Below, piece by piece: positions 1-10,192 of a stretch of DNA of 64,000 nucleotides. The DNA comes from Microcoleus sp. FACHB-831 (GTDB lineage: Bacteria > Cyanobacteriota > Cyanobacteriia > Cyanobacteriales > FACHB-T130): contig NZ_JACJON010000068.1 in NCBI RefSeq assembly GCF_014695585.1, positions 248,001 through 312,000 on the forward strand, given 5' to 3'. Both the position numbers and the translations under genes were made by a program. Every line of letters starts with the position of its first letter. Position 1 is the stretch's first letter. Under the pieces are notes generated by a model. It was not told the origin of the DNA. It searched no databases and saw nothing but the letters and a program-made list of their open reading frames with translations.

Positions 1-99
1 GAGTTTGATATCGAAATTCCTGACGAAGCTGCCGAGCAAATTACTACTGTTCAAGCTGTTGTAGATTACATCAGCGATAAAGTTAAAGCCTCGATCTAG
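1..99 (+). CDS. acpP: Acyl carrier protein, C-terminal end (cut by window start)
   Basis: The open frame from base 1 reads EFDIEIPDEAAEQITTVQAV and ends VKASI before TAG at 97-99. This is the typical last third of acyl carrier protein, after the phosphopantetheine serine (DSL motif), which lies outside the window. ACP carries growing acyl chains in type II fatty acid synthesis in the cytosol. It sits directly upstream of fabF, the usual cyanobacterial order. Only 32 residues are visible, so the identification rests on the acidic IPDEAAE helix and on the neighbour. Confidence 0.9.
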   Translation, partial: EFDIEIPDEAAEQITTVQAVVDYISDKVKASI

Positions 100-193
100 C
101 CCCTATAGAGGCTAGAACCTATCCTGGAGAGGAGTTATAGCTCGCAAGAGTGAATCCCGAATTCTCAATTTATACTCCTTAGCCAGTCCGTAG

Positions 194-213
194 AGACGTT
201 GCACGCAACGTCT
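194..213. repeat. Short hairpin repeat AGACGTTGC/GCAACGTCT
   Basis: Two perfect 9-bp arms separated by 2 bases lie between acpP and fabF. Elements of the GTAGAGACGTTGC type are widespread intergenic repeats in filamentous cyanobacteria (from memory). No promoter role is claimed. Confidence 0.6.
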
Positions 214-273
214 GTACCCAGTCCCTCATATTGTTCTGCGTTCTGGGTTAAAAACCCATCTTTTACTGGCATC

Positions 274-1524
274 ATGACAAATGTTGAAAGTAAGCGCGTT
301 GTCGTAACGGGTCTCGGCGCGGTTACACCGATTGGCAACACCCTGACTCAATACTGGGAAGGGTTATTGAGCGGCAAAAATGGCATTGCCCCGATCACCT
401 TGTTTGACGCCTCCCGGCACGCTTGCCGCTTCGCCGGGGAGGTAAAGGGATTTGACCCCTACGAATACATGGATCGAAAGGAGGCAAAGCGGATGGATCG
501 CTTTGCCCAGTTTGCAGTTGCAGCCAGCAAGCAAGCTATAGCTGACGCGCAGTTTGTTATTAATGACTTGAACGCAGAACAGGTGGGCGTCATCATTGGC
601 AGCGGCATCGGTGGTCTGAAGGTTCTTGAAGAGCAGGAAGAAATTTATCTGACGAAAGGCCCGGATCGCTGTAGCCCATTTATGATTCCCATGATGATCA
701 GCAACATGGCGGCAGGTTTAACTGCTATCCACACGGGAGCTAAAGGGCCAAATTCATGCCCTGTAACCGCCTGTGCTGCTGGGTCAAATGCTGTGGGCGA
801 TGCATTTCGCATAATTCAGCGGGGATATGCCCAAGCGATGATCTGTGGTGGCGCTGAAGCTGCCGTCACCCACTTGTCGGTAGCTGGATTTGCATCGGCG
901 CGGGCGCTTTCAACCCGCAATGACGATCCGGCTCATGCTTGTCGTCCGTTCGATCGCGATCGCGATGGCTTTGTTGTCGGCGAAGGCTCTGGTATCCTCA
1001 TCCTCGAAGAACTGGAACACGCTCTCAGTCGCGGTGCTAAAATCTATGCCGAAATCATCGGCTACGGCATGACCTGCGACGCATATCACATGACTTCCCC
1101 AGTTCCGGGTGGTAATGGTGCTGCAAGAGCAATGCAACTGGCGATGAAAGACGCTGAAATTACTCCCGAACAGGTAAGTTACATCAACGCTCACGGTACC
1201 AGCACCCCAGCCAACGATGTAACAGAAACAGCCGCGATAAAAACAGCTCTGGGTGAGAGTGCCTATAAAGTGGCAATTAGCTCAACCAAGTCCATGACAG
1301 GACACCTGTTGGGCGGATCTGGTGGAATTGAAGCAGTAGCCACAGCAATGGCGATCGCCTCAGACCAAATTCCACCCACAATTAACCTGGAAAACCCCGA
1401 TCCAGGCTGCGACCTAGATTATGTACCCAAAAACAGCCGCGCCCAAAAAGTGGATATAGCATTGTCCAACTCTTTCGGGTTTGGCGGTCACAACGTCACG
1501 CTAGCCTTTAAAAAATACGTCTAG
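274..1524 (+). CDS. fabF: 3-oxoacyl-ACP synthase II
   Basis: A 416-residue KAS II that condenses malonyl-ACP with acyl-ACP, elongating fatty acids in the cytosol. The catalytic triad is visible: Cys167 in [11 protein letters not shown], His307 in [11 protein letters not shown] and His344 in [12 protein letters not shown], matching the Cys-His-His spacing of FabF. The C-terminus [14 protein letters not shown] is typical. An in-frame TTG at 199 would add 25 unrelated residues running through the hairpin repeat. The ATG at 274 ([15 protein letters not shown]) fits the family and is preferred, although no strong ribosome binding site precedes it. It follows acpP by 174 bp and is probably co-transcribed with it. 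Confidence 0.96.
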   Translation: MTNVESKRVVVTGLGAVTPIGNTLTQYWEGLLSGKNGIAPITLFDASRHACRFAGEVKGFDPYEYMDRKEAKRMDRFAQFAVAASKQAIADAQFVINDLNAEQVGVIIGSGIGGLKVLEEQEEIYLTKGPDRCSPFMIPMMISNMAAGLTAIHTGAKGPNSCPVTACAAGSNAVGDAFRIIQRGYAQAMICGGAEAAVTHLSVAGFASARALSTRNDDPAHACRPFDRDRDGFVVGEGSGILILEELEHALSRGAKIYAEIIGYGMTCDAYHMTSPVPGGNGAARAMQLAMKDAEITPEQVSYINAHGTSTPANDVTETAAIKTALGESAYKVAISSTKSMTGHLLGGSGGIEAVATAMAIASDQIPPTINLENPDPGCDLDYVPKNSRAQKVDIALSNSFGFGGHNVTLAFKKYV

Positions 1525-1547
1525 TGCGATAAAAGTAAAAAAGCGTG

Positions 1548-1589
1548 AAGGATGGAGTATGAAAAAATTGATATTCATACTTCATCCTT
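1548..1589 (+). terminator. Hairpin after fabF
   Basis: Two 16-bp arms (AAGGATGGAGTATGAA and TTCATACTTCATCCTT, one G-T pair) separated by 10 bases lie 23 bp after the fabF stop. A short T-rich stretch follows. It is probably the transcript end of acpP-fabF. Confidence 0.6.
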
Positions 1590-1724
1590 TAGTCTTTTGT
1601 TTGCTCCTCACCACTTGCCCATAGATACCGCTAATGGGATCATGGGATGTAAACTTGGGCGATCCAGAGTCCCCAAACTCCCCGCGCCAATCCAGTGCAA
1701 AACCGTCGTTAAATAGAACAGATT

Positions 1725-3737
1725 ATGGCCGTTGCAACCCAATCACTCGAAGAGCTTTGCATTAACTCCATCCGCTTTTTGGCCATTGACGCCGTAGAAA
1801 AGGCAAAGTCAGGCCATCCAGGGCTGCCAATGGGCGCTGCTCCGATGGCGTTTGTGCTGTGGGATAAGTTTATGCGGTATAACCCCAAAAATCCCAAGTG
1901 GTTTAACCGCGATCGCTTCGTCCTCTCTGCTGGGCACGGCTCAATGCTACAGTACGCCCTGCTCTACCTGGCTGGCTTCGACAGCGTAACAATAGAAGAT
2001 ATTAAGCAGTTCCGTCAGTGGGAATCAAAAACCCCCGGACACCCCGAAAACTTTATGACTCCGGGTGTGGAAGTAACAACCGGGCCTCTGGGCCAAGGAA
2101 TTGCCAACGCTGTCGGTCTGGCAATGGCAGAAGCTCACCTAGCCGCTAAGTTTAACAAACCCGACTCCACAATCGTAGACCACTACACTTATGTGATTTT
2201 GGGTGATGGTTGCAACATGGAAGGCATTTCTGGTGAAGCTTGTTCTTTCGCCGGACACCTGGGATTAGGTAAACTCATCGCTTTGTACGACGACAACCAC
2301 ATCTCGATCGACGGTTCTACAGATGTGGCATTCACCGAAGATGTTTCCAAGCGCTTTGAAGCATACGGCTGGCACGTCCTCCACGTCAAAGATGGTAATA
2401 CCGATTTAGCAGCGATTGAAGAAGCGATCGCAGAAGCTAAATCTGTTACTGATAAGCCGACGATGATTAAGGTGACAACCACCATCGGTTACGGTTCGCC
2501 CAACAAACAAAACACCGCTGGCGTTCACGGCGCTGCTTTGGGTGGAGACGAAATAGCATTGACTCGCCAAAACTTGGGTTGGCAACACGAGCCTTTCGTC
2601 ATCCCGCAAGATGTTCTCAACCATACACGCAAAGCAGTGGAACGCGGCGCAGGCTACGAAGCTGACTGGAACAAGACATTTGCCGACTACCAAGCTAAGT
2701 ATCCCCAAGAAGCCTCTGAATTTGAACGTTACATTAGCGGCAAATTGGCCGATGGTTGGGATAAGGTACTACCCACCTACACCGCCGAAGACAAAGCACT
2801 GCCTACCCGTAAGCACTCGGAAAACTGCCTCAACAAACTGGCATCAGTTTTACCTGAGCTAATTGGTGGTTCTGCTGACTTAACCCACTCTAACCTTACC
2901 GAAATCAAGGGGACTGGCGACTTCCAGAAAGGGCAATACCAAAACCCCAACATCCATTTTGGCGTGCGGGAACACGCTATGGGCGCAATCTGTAATGGGA
3001 TAGCGCTGCATCAATCTGGATTAATTCCCTACGGCGCTACCTTCTTGATCTTCACAGACTATATGCGTGCTGCCATCCGCTTATCTGCCCTGTCCCAGGC
3101 TGGGGTGATTTGGGTGATGACCCACGACTCCATCGGACAAGGTGAAGATGGCCCGACACACCAACCTATTGAAACTCTGGCTTCCCTGCGTGCTATTCCT
3201 AACCTCACCGTAATTCGCCCCGCAGACGGAAACGAATGTTCTGGCGCTTATAAATTAGCCATCGAAAAAGCCAAGCAAAATCATCCCACCTTGTTAGCGT
3301 TCACTCGTCAAAACGTACCGAACTTAGCAGGTACATCGATTGAGGGCGTGGCTAAGGGTGCATACACCGTGGTGGATTCTGATGGTACGCCAGATATTAT
3401 CCTGATTGGCACTGGTTCAGAACTGAGTCTCTGCGTAACCGCAGCTGAGAAACTCACCGCTGAAGGTAAAAAAGTCCGTGTCGTCTCGATGCCTTCAACA
3501 GAAGTGTTTGATGGACAGGATGCGGCTTATAAAGAGTCCGTTCTGCCTAAAGCTGTCACCAAGCGCGTAGCTGTAGAAGCTGCTAGCAGCTTCGGCTGGC
3601 ATAAGTTTGTGGGTATGGAAGGCGATACTGTTAGTATCGATCGCTTTGGTGCTTCGGCTCCAGGTGGTGTTTGTCTGGAGAAGTTTGGCTTCACAGTTGA
3701 GAATGTGTTAGCTAAGGCTAAGGCTTTGTTGGGTTAA
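1725..3737 (+). CDS. tkt: Transketolase
   Basis: A 670-residue transketolase that moves two-carbon ketol units between sugar phosphates in the Calvin cycle and pentose phosphate pathway, using thiamine diphosphate. The ThDP motif begins at Gly160-Asp161 ([13 protein letters not shown]). The catalytic glutamate is Glu416 in [15 protein letters not shown], and the pyrimidine domain has [15 protein letters not shown]. The length is normal for bacteria. The ATG at 1725 gives [20 protein letters not shown], the usual start. It lies about 200 bp after fabF, an order common in cyanobacteria, and ends before a clear terminator. Confidence 0.98.
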   Translation: MAVATQSLEELCINSIRFLAIDAVEKAKSGHPGLPMGAAPMAFVLWDKFMRYNPKNPKWFNRDRFVLSAGHGSMLQYALLYLAGFDSVTIEDIKQFRQWESKTPGHPENFMTPGVEVTTGPLGQGIANAVGLAMAEAHLAAKFNKPDSTIVDHYTYVILGDGCNMEGISGEACSFAGHLGLGKLIALYDDNHISIDGSTDVAFTEDVSKRFEAYGWHVLHVKDGNTDLAAIEEAIAEAKSVTDKPTMIKVTTTIGYGSPNKQNTAGVHGAALGGDEIALTRQNLGWQHEPFVIPQDVLNHTRKAVERGAGYEADWNKTFADYQAKYPQEASEFERYISGKLADGWDKVLPTYTAEDKALPTRKHSENCLNKLASVLPELIGGSADLTHSNLTEIKGTGDFQKGQYQNPNIHFGVREHAMGAICNGIALHQSGLIPYGATFLIFTDYMRAAIRLSALSQAGVIWVMTHDSIGQGEDGPTHQPIETLASLRAIPNLTVIRPADGNECSGAYKLAIEKAKQNHPTLLAFTRQNVPNLAGTSIEGVAKGAYTVVDSDGTPDIILIGTGSELSLCVTAAEKLTAEGKKVRVVSMPSTEVFDGQDAAYKESVLPKAVTKRVAVEAASSFGWHKFVGMEGDTVSIDRFGASAPGGVCLEKFGFTVENVLAKAKALLG

Positions 3738-3771
3738 TCCGATCCGCAACATTTTAGAATAATTTCTCTTG

Positions 3772-3798
3772 GGGTGGGCTGAAAAGCCCGCCCTTTTT
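3772..3798 (+). terminator. Rho-independent terminator of tkt
   Basis: The stem GGGTGGGCT / AGCCCGCCC (one G-T pair) with a GAAA loop is followed by five T, 34 bp after the tkt stop. Confidence 0.85.
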
Positions 3799-3921
3799 CA
3801 TTTTTTGTGCGATCGCGCTTTTGTCTCTATCAGGGCTAGTTTGTGGAATTTACTAAACCCTAACTGTAGAAAAAAGTTCCAAGTAGGGCGATCGCACAAA
3901 CATTAACTCGACCTCAATGCA

Positions 3922-4093
3922 ATTGAAGCGGATTTATCACGCAGAACTAATAATAACTATATGTAAAAAGTAAGATATGGGTGTAACCTTGGGCACTATA
4001 TTGATGAGCGGACTTTCCTTATACCAAACGCCGCCAAAAATATAAAAGAGATTAAAGTTTGGGTATGCAAGCATACTTGTAATCCGCTTCAAT
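3922..4093. repeat. Perfect 12-bp inverted repeat bracketing the cyclase upstream region
   Basis: ATTGAAGCGGAT (3922-3933) and its exact complement ATCCGCTTCAAT (4082-4093) bound about 150 bp of AT-rich DNA ending 24 bp before the cyclase ATG. The segment has no gene. It could be a small miniature element, a paired operator, or chance. The rest of the 3738-4117 gap holds only the tkt terminator and HIP1 sites. Confidence 0.4.
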
Positions 4094-4117
4094 CGTGTAC
4101 TTGCTTACAGCAACCTT

Positions 4118-7100
4118 ATGGCCACACCTACATTGATTGACTCTCTGATTAGCTATGTACCTTCCCTCCTAGTGCAACGCACTAGGAAAAATCCTCTACC
4201 CCTCGCTGCGCCAGAGATGGAACGTTTTTCGGCAGCAGTATTGTTTGCTGATGTATCCGGCTTTACACGCTTAACCGAAAAGCTGCAAGAACGGGGTGCA
4301 ACAGGAGTAGAAGAACTTACCCAAGCTCTCAATACCTACTTTGGGGAATTGATTGCCTTGGTTTCAGCTCACGGTGGGGATGTGGTCAAGTTTGCCGGAG
4401 ATGCGCTTTTAGTACTCTGGTCAACAACAAATGAAAGCTTAAGCGAAGTAACTTATCGTGCGGCTCAGTGCGCTCTGGCAATGACTGCCAATCTCAACCA
4501 ATATGAAGTGATTCCAGGGGTACTGCTGAACCTGCGAGTGGGAGTTGGTGCGGGTGAAGTTTTAACCGCCATCGTCGGGGGTCAGAATGGGCGTTGGGAA
4601 TTTCTGGTTGCTGGAGAACCCTTGATGCAGATGGGAGCAGCGGAAGCACAGGCGCAACCGGGTGAGGTAGTGCTATCGTCAATAGCTTGGACTTTCGTAA
4701 AACTGTTTACCGCTACTAGAGGAAATGAATCGAGCCTAGAATTAGCAACTGCTCCTCAATTAATTGGGACACCCACCCAGTCCGGGTGCGTGCGTTTGTC
4801 ATCCCTTCCTTACTTGCTGCCTTTGTGCCCGACGGCATCTCCGGAGCTGAGTGCTGATGCTCAAAAATCTTTGTTGGCCTATATTCCCAGAGCAATTCGG
4901 ATGCGTCTGGAGGCAGGACAAGGAGCTTGGGCGGGAGAATTGAGGCGGGTGACAGTTTGTTTTGTAAATCTGCCAGACCTAGATTATTACGCCCCTGAAA
5001 TACTTGATTTGCTTAATCAGATCGTGTGGGTAGTGCAGACCAATTTGTACCAGTATGAAGGCAGTTTCAATAAATTTTTGGTAGATGACAAAGGCAGCAT
5101 TTTAGTGGCAGCGTTTGGCTTGCCGCCTTATTCCCACGAAGATGATGCCGTGCGGGGTATCCAGGCGGCCTTGAAGATACAAGCAGCCTTGCGGGAATTG
5201 GGATTGCGCCCCAATATTGGCATTACTACGGGTAGAGTTTATTGTGGCGCGGTAGGCAGCGAGAGCCGACGCGAGTATACGATGCTTGGAGATGTGGTGA
5301 ACGCGGCAGCGCGGCTAATGCAAGCAGCAAAAGACGAGATATTATGCGATCGCCCGACTTATGAGGCAGCAGGTTCCCGCTTTTCGTTTGATGCTGGGTC
5401 AGCCATTTACGTCAAAGGCAAGGTAGAACCGATTGTTATCTATCGTCCTAGAGAAACTAGCGATCGCCCTGACGCGACAATAAGTGCGCGATCGCATACT
5501 TCGATGATCGGGCGGACAACGCAGCGCCATCTCCTTACCTCAAAGTTGCAAGCTTTAGGCAGCAGGAACGGTTCTGTAGTAATAATTTCAGGAGAGGCGG
5601 GCATTGGCAAATCCCGACTGATCGAAGATTTGGTGCATCAAGCACAAGCAGCAGGAGTAGGTCGCCTATTCGGGATGGGGGATGCGATTGAAAAAGCCAA
5701 ACCTTATCATGCATGGCGTTCTGTCTTCAGCCAGATACTAACTCTAGACTACCTATCTCATCCCCAAGTGAGGCAACAGCACTTACTTGGACTTTTAGAG
5801 TTTCTGCCAGAACCAGTGCAGCGACTTTACCCCTTGCTCAATCCAGTGCTGTCTTTAGATTTACCCGATAACGAGTGGACTCAGCCGCTAACAGGGAAAG
5901 AGCGAGCAGAACAAACTCGCGAGTTATTGGTGCAATTAATACAGATTTCTGCTGTTGCATCGCCCAAAGTTTTAATTATTGAAGACGCTCACTGGCTGGA
6001 CTCAGCATCCTGGGCGCTAACTCTGGCTATTAGCCAGCAGGAAATACCCCTACTTCTGGTTATCTCCACGCGACCTCTAACAGATATTCCCGCTCCTGAA
6101 TGTACTCAACTGTTGCAAATGCCGACAACAGAGCATTTGCAATTAGAAGCGCTAGGAAGAGGCGATGCTGTCGCTGTAGCCTGCCAAGCCTTGGGGGTGT
6201 CATCATTACCGCCGCAAGTAGCTGAACTAATTAGCAAGCGATCGCAGGGCAATCCTTTCTTTAGCGAAGAACTAGCATACTCCTTGCGCGAAGCCGGAGC
6301 GATCGTCATATCCGATGGTGTTTGCAGTCTATCGCCTAAAGTGCAAGACCTCAGCCAACTTTCCGTTCCCGATACCGTTCAAGGTATAGTTACCAGCCGC
6401 ATTGACCGATTGGAAGCACAGCAACAGCTTGCCTTAAAAGTTGCTAGCGTCGTCGGACGAGTGTTTCCCTTCCACATCCTGCACGATATTTACCCCATTA
6501 ATGCCGATAAAGCTAAATTAGCTGACTATCTCCACGTTCTGGAAAAATTCGAGCTTACCCCCCTAGAAACGCCAGAACCAGACCTCAGCTACGTCTTCAA
6601 ACACATCATTACTCAGGAAGTCGCCTACAACCTGATGCTGTTCGCCCAGAGGCGACGGCTGCATCTGGCGCTTGCCGAGTGGTACGAACAAACCTATGCA
6701 TCAGATTTATCTTCCTTCTACTCTTTGTTAGCCCATCATTGGGGAAGAGCAGAGGTGACACACAAAGCAATTGACTATTTAGAAAAAGCCGGACAGCAAG
6801 CCGTTACCAATTACGCCAACCGAGAGGCGGTGCTATTTTTTAGCGAGGCGATCGCTAAGTTACAAACTCTCCCAGATAGTAAGGCAAGGGCGGAACGCGA
6901 ACTCCAGCTACAAATTGCTCTAGGTGCGCCCTTGATGACAGTAAAAGGTTACGCCTCTCCAGAAGTAAAACAAACTTACGACAGAGCCATAGAATTATGT
7001 CAGCAAGTCGGGCAGGCATCGCAGTTATTCTCTGCAATGACTGGGCTGTGGGCATCTTACTTTACTAGAGCAGAATTAAATAGCTCTAGACCATTAGTAG

Positions 7101-8059
7101 AGCAAATCAGGGATTTAGCCGAAAGTAGTCAAGACTCAGGAATGTTATTGCAGGCTAACTACAACTTAGCCAGTAACTTACTCCACTTAGGAGAATTTGC
7201 ACTTACGCAAACCTACGCCGAACAAGGAGTTGCCATCTACGATCGCGCCTCGCATCATCCCCTAATTGCCACTTTCGGCTGCGATCCGGGTGTTGGTTGC
7301 TTATTCTGGGCTTGTCTTGCTAAATGGTTTTTGGGCTATCCCGATCGAGCTATAAAATACCTGGAGCAAATAAAAACACTTGCTGGAGAATTAAGTCACC
7401 CGTTCAGCATAGCTTTTGCTCTTAACTGCGCCGCCTGGTTGCCTTTTTATGGGCGGGAAGTTCAAGCCACCCAAGAGCAAGCAGAAGTCTTAATTTCCCA
7501 AACTACCGAAAACGGGTTTCCCTTCTTCACCGCACTGGGGAATATGCTGCGGGGTTGGGCGATCGCTCAAAATGGTTCTGTAGAAGGCATAACTCAGATC
7601 GAGCAAGGCTTAGAGATATTTATCGCAGGCGGTGCAGTATTAGCAAGGCACAGTCACTTAGCTATGCTGGCAGAGGCTTATGCTGAAGTGGGGCAATTTG
7701 ATAGGGCGCTTTCTTTATTAGCAGATGCACGTAAAGAGATAGAACGGACTGGCGAGTGTTTCTGGGAAGCAGAAGTTTACCGACTTGAGGGAGAGTTACT
7801 GTTAAAGCTGGGACAACAAGAAAATGCGGAACAGCGTTTTTTTAAAGCAATAGAAGTTGCTCGTCGCCAGCAAGCGAAATCCTTAGAATTGCGAAGTGCG
7901 ATCGCTTTATGTAGCCTCTGGCAGCAACAAGGCAAGATCGGCGCAGCCCGACAGCATCTAACTGAAATTTACACCTGGTTTACTGAAGGATTCAATACCC
8001 CAGACTTAAAAGCTGCCAAAGGACTGCTCAACTTTCTTAACAGCACTGATTACTATTAG
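4118..8059 (+). CDS. Tandem class III adenylate/guanylate cyclase - AAA ATPase - TPR protein
   Basis: A 1313-residue signalling protein. The first cyclase homology domain (about 35-180) has metal-binding Asp45 in FADVSGFTRL and Lys91/Asp95 in DVVKFAGDALLVLW. The second (about 275-440) has CFVNLPD, where the first metal position looks degenerate, and GITTGRVYCGAVGS. A P-loop ATPase follows (GEAGIGKS at 492-499, Walker B VLIIEDAHWLD near 618), then a long TPR-like helical region (about 850-1300). This is the architecture of bicarbonate-responsive soluble adenylyl cyclase (ADCY10), so cAMP synthesis from a C1/C2 pseudo-dimer is likely, but cGMP is not excluded. No membrane segment is seen. It is monocistronic, between a terminator and a hairpin repeat. 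Confidence 0.9.
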   Translation: MATPTLIDSLISYVPSLLVQRTRKNPLPLAAPEMERFSAAVLFADVSGFTRLTEKLQERGATGVEELTQALNTYFGELIALVSAHGGDVVKFAGDALLVLWSTTNESLSEVTYRAAQCALAMTANLNQYEVIPGVLLNLRVGVGAGEVLTAIVGGQNGRWEFLVAGEPLMQMGAAEAQAQPGEVVLSSIAWTFVKLFTATRGNESSLELATAPQLIGTPTQSGCVRLSSLPYLLPLCPTASPELSADAQKSLLAYIPRAIRMRLEAGQGAWAGELRRVTVCFVNLPDLDYYAPEILDLLNQIVWVVQTNLYQYEGSFNKFLVDDKGSILVAAFGLPPYSHEDDAVRGIQAALKIQAALRELGLRPNIGITTGRVYCGAVGSESRREYTMLGDVVNAAARLMQAAKDEILCDRPTYEAAGSRFSFDAGSAIYVKGKVEPIVIYRPRETSDRPDATISARSHTSMIGRTTQRHLLTSKLQALGSRNGSVVIISGEAGIGKSRLIEDLVHQAQAAGVGRLFGMGDAIEKAKPYHAWRSVFSQILTLDYLSHPQVRQQHLLGLLEFLPEPVQRLYPLLNPVLSLDLPDNEWTQPLTGKERAEQTRELLVQLIQISAVASPKVLIIEDAHWLDSASWALTLAISQQEIPLLLVISTRPLTDIPAPECTQLLQMPTTEHLQLEALGRGDAVAVACQALGVSSLPPQVAELISKRSQGNPFFSEELAYSLREAGAIVISDGVCSLSPKVQDLSQLSVPDTVQGIVTSRIDRLEAQQQLALKVASVVGRVFPFHILHDIYPINADKAKLADYLHVLEKFELTPLETPEPDLSYVFKHIITQEVAYNLMLFAQRRRLHLALAEWYEQTYASDLSSFYSLLAHHWGRAEVTHKAIDYLEKAGQQAVTNYANREAVLFFSEAIAKLQTLPDSKARAERELQLQIALGAPLMTVKGYASPEVKQTYDRAIELCQQVGQASQLFSAMTGLWASYFTRAELNSSRPLVEQIRDLAESSQDSGMLLQANYNLASNLLHLGEFALTQTYAEQGVAIYDRASHHPLIATFGCDPGVGCLFWACLAKWFLGYPDRAIKYLEQIKTLAGELSHPFSIAFALNCAAWLPFYGREVQATQEQAEVLISQTTENGFPFFTALGNMLRGWAIAQNGSVEGITQIEQGLEIFIAGGAVLARHSHLAMLAEAYAEVGQFDRALSLLADARKEIERTGECFWEAEVYRLEGELLLKLGQQENAEQRFFKAIEVARRQQAKSLELRSAIALCSLWQQQGKIGAARQHLTEIYTWFTEGFNTPDLKAAKGLLNFLNSTDYY

Positions 8060-8111
8060 TAGCTCGGCAACGCCCACCAAGAGATTTATCGGTGGGCATT
8101 GCCGAGCTACT
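8058..8111. repeat. Long hairpin at the cyclase stop codon
   Basis: Arms of 21 bp (AGTAGCTCGGCAACGCCCACC and GGTGGGCATTGCCGAGCTACT, one mismatch) overlap the TAG stop. The arm core (GGTGGGCATTGCC) recurs in the hairpin at 48029-48084 and in a single arm at 51822-51842, so this is a dispersed repeat that may also end transcription. Confidence 0.7.
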
Positions 8112-8496
8112 GATACTTCTACAACTCTAGGAGAACAATTATATGACTCAAACTGGTTAACAGAATCAACATGAGAATAGGAGCGATCGCTCCTATTTTT
8201 TTGCAGTCTTGGAAGAGCGATCGCTCCTATTCTATTGCAGGTTTGGGAAGAGCGATCGCTTGTTGTTCAGACAGATGTAAGATCACCCTGAGAGCGATCG
8301 CGCTATTAGTAGAGTGGATGCTGCTTACCTTAGAGGATCGAACCGCTTGAACACCACACGTATTTTAAACATGGATACACGGAGGGATTGATCGAGCAAT
8401 AGTCTCCAGTTTCTTTTAAGCTTACCAAGAAGGGTCGTGTGACGAATGATTTATAGCTGGCGATTCCGGTGTATTAATTCGGAGGCTTTGGCGAAA
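8112..8496. other. Gene-free gap with HIP1-centred repeats and a five-codon ORF
   Basis: An AGGAG-type site precedes ATG ACT CAA ACT GGT TAA (8143-8160), perhaps the remnant start of a lost gene. A 22-bp palindrome, AATAGGAGCGA plus its complement, centred on HIP1 (8176-8197), is followed by a T run. Nearly the same 34-35-bp unit recurs from 8215 and partly from 8250. No longer coding sequence is seen. Confidence 0.5.
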
Positions 8497-9366
8497 TTAC
8501 CAACGCGAATAACCAGAAGGACATTCTACAGTTGTATCATTAACAATCTGCGGTCTAGATGGAAGCTTTTTTGAGGGTTGATTGCTTCGACAAGATATAA
8601 CCTCTGTGGTGTTTTCACCAGAAGATGTCTTGACTACATACACTATACTTGTATAGCTTCTCAAATCATCTTGTTTAGACACCCCTACTAATTGAACTAC
8701 ACGTCTAGGGTCAATCACAACGATTTTATATGAATAGTTCGCTGTTTCAGAATTTATACCTACTCCCATTTCGGAGTTTGTGTACACAAAACGAGAGTAT
8801 TCCGTAAAAGCAGCTTGTTGCCCTTTGGCCATTACACCAACATAAGTTCTGGGTTCTGACTCTTTACCCATTCTCCTAGAGTTTTCCAGAAGCCCAAACA
8901 CGCTGGTATTAGGAGGTAGCCTTGCTTCATCAGATATCTTGTCGAACAATTTTACCTCGTTGCGCGGGAATTCTATGCGTAACTGACCCTTATCCGTGAA
9001 TTGAAAATTTAACCTCTCAGTTAAACCATTATCTGATAGATCTAGATATCGTGGTTGACCAGTTGGGTGAATCTTATAGCTGGTTCCTCCTGCTGTATTT
9101 GAGGAATTCAACACAAATAATTTACCCTCTGGCGTAAAAATTAGCGTCATGTAATCGCTTGCTCCTGTGGAACGCCATTGACCTAATATTTGTTTAGCAA
9201 TTGTTGAATAGTAGGCATAATTTTGTGCGCTTAGTGATTGAGAATCTGATTCTTCTTCTGTTAGGAGCGATCGCTTACTATTCTCCAATCTTTTTGCATC
9301 AGCCTGACAACTGCACACCATCGCTCCTATTACCAGTAAAACACCTGTAAACTTGAATTTTCTCAT
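8497..9366 (-). CDS. Putative lipoprotein with a type IV pilin-like G/H C-terminal domain
   Basis: A 289-residue exported protein. The N-terminus MRKFKFTGVLLVIGAMVCSC has a hydrophobic core and a Cys at a plausible, atypical lipobox. Residues about 45-150 look like a small beta domain of unknown function. The C-terminal half (AAFTEYSRFV, NSETANYSYKI, DDLRSYTSIVYVV, ending VECPSGYSRW) resembles the domain of cyanobacterial type IV pilin-like G/H proteins, but there is no prepilin cleavage motif. A good ribosome binding site (AGGAGACAAGGGG) precedes the ATG. It lies 223 bp downstream of the MNIO operon on the same strand, so co-regulation is possible but unproven. Confidence 0.7.
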   Translation of the reverse strand: MRKFKFTGVLLVIGAMVCSCQADAKRLENSKRSLLTEEESDSQSLSAQNYAYYSTIAKQILGQWRSTGASDYMTLIFTPEGKLFVLNSSNTAGGTSYKIHPTGQPRYLDLSDNGLTERLNFQFTDKGQLRIEFPRNEVKLFDKISDEARLPPNTSVFGLLENSRRMGKESEPRTYVGVMAKGQQAAFTEYSRFVYTNSEMGVGINSETANYSYKIVVIDPRRVVQLVGVSKQDDLRSYTSIVYVVKTSSGENTTEVISCRSNQPSKKLPSRPQIVNDTTVECPSGYSRW

Positions 9367-9589
9367 CCCCTTGTCTCCTAGATAACTTAACGACTAATCT
9401 ACACGCAAGGCTATCCGCAGACCTCAGCAATTTCACTTAAGTTAGCTGCGAGTCATTAAAGAGCGATGCCCCGTTCTTCCGCCGCTATGCTACGCGCTTT
9501 TATTCCACCATTTAAGCAAGCTGCCTTAAAATATCAGACGGGAAAAAATAAATTAGTAAAATCGAAACCCCGCGCGATCGCTCTCTGAA

Positions 9590-10192
9590 TTACCCTAACT
9601 TAGGCAACGCGATCGCAATATGTCGCAAATGCGATCGCGGCGATAGGCGAAACCACAAAATAAGACTGGGTTGCAATAACAACAACGGCTCTTTATCCTG
9701 TTGTGCTAAACTTCGCGCTAGCTGCTTGATAGCATAGCGAAACTTGTATGCAGTCAATCTACGAGTTGGTTCTGCGGCTTCCAGCCATGCTTTTTCATAA
9801 CGCACCAACTCCACAACCGGGGATGGCTCTATGCGATCGCTATCAGTAACTTTTTCGATAAAATTTGCGAAAGCGATCGCATCTTCCAAATGTTTCTTAA
9901 TCCCCTTGGGAATATAAGTTTCGGCATATTGCCAAAACAACTTAGAAAAATCCTTACCCAACACGCGATGCGTTAACGGTAAAAGTTCTCGCACTTCACC
10001 CAACCGCTTGCGCTTCAGCGAACTGGCAAACAAATTAACTTGTTGTGCAGATAATTGAGCAAGTTGCTTGGCTTCATCAAAACTCAGCCCAAACTCTTCA
10101 CAAACTACTTGCGGATTAGCAAAAAACCGCTCTCTTAAAACAGTATTAGTGTAAAGCTGGGCTAAAACTTGCTGCGTTTTTTCTAAACCCAT
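9590..10192 (-). CDS. Partner protein of the DUF692 enzyme
   Basis: About 200 residues, helical, with no signal peptide. The N-terminal part (VLAQLYTNTVLRERFFANP, then EEFGLSFDEAKQLAQLSAQQ) resembles the small helical recognition domains found beside DUF692 enzymes, comparable in role to MbnC or DUF2063-type partners. I do not recognise a named family. The ATG at 10192 overlaps the end of the upstream DUF692 gene by 10 bp (ATGGGTTTAG). A GTG at 10204 is possible but overlaps the GGGAGG ribosome binding site. Such partners bind the substrate peptide and present it to the iron enzyme, so that role is inferred here. It is the last gene of the operon. Confidence 0.8.
   Translation of the reverse strand: MGLEKTQQVLAQLYTNTVLRERFFANPQVVCEEFGLSFDEAKQLAQLSAQQVNLFASSLKRKRLGEVRELLPLTHRVLGKDFSKLFWQYAETYIPKGIKKHLEDAIAFANFIEKVTDSDRIEPSPVVELVRYEKAWLEAAEPTRRLTAYKFRYAIKQLARSLAQQDKEPLLLLQPSLILWFRLSPRSHLRHIAIALPKLG

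Noticed and set aside
8176-8270. Spaced repeats considered as a CRISPR array
   Set aside because: Only two and a half copies at 34-35 bp with no distinct spacers; they are HIP1-centred repeats.
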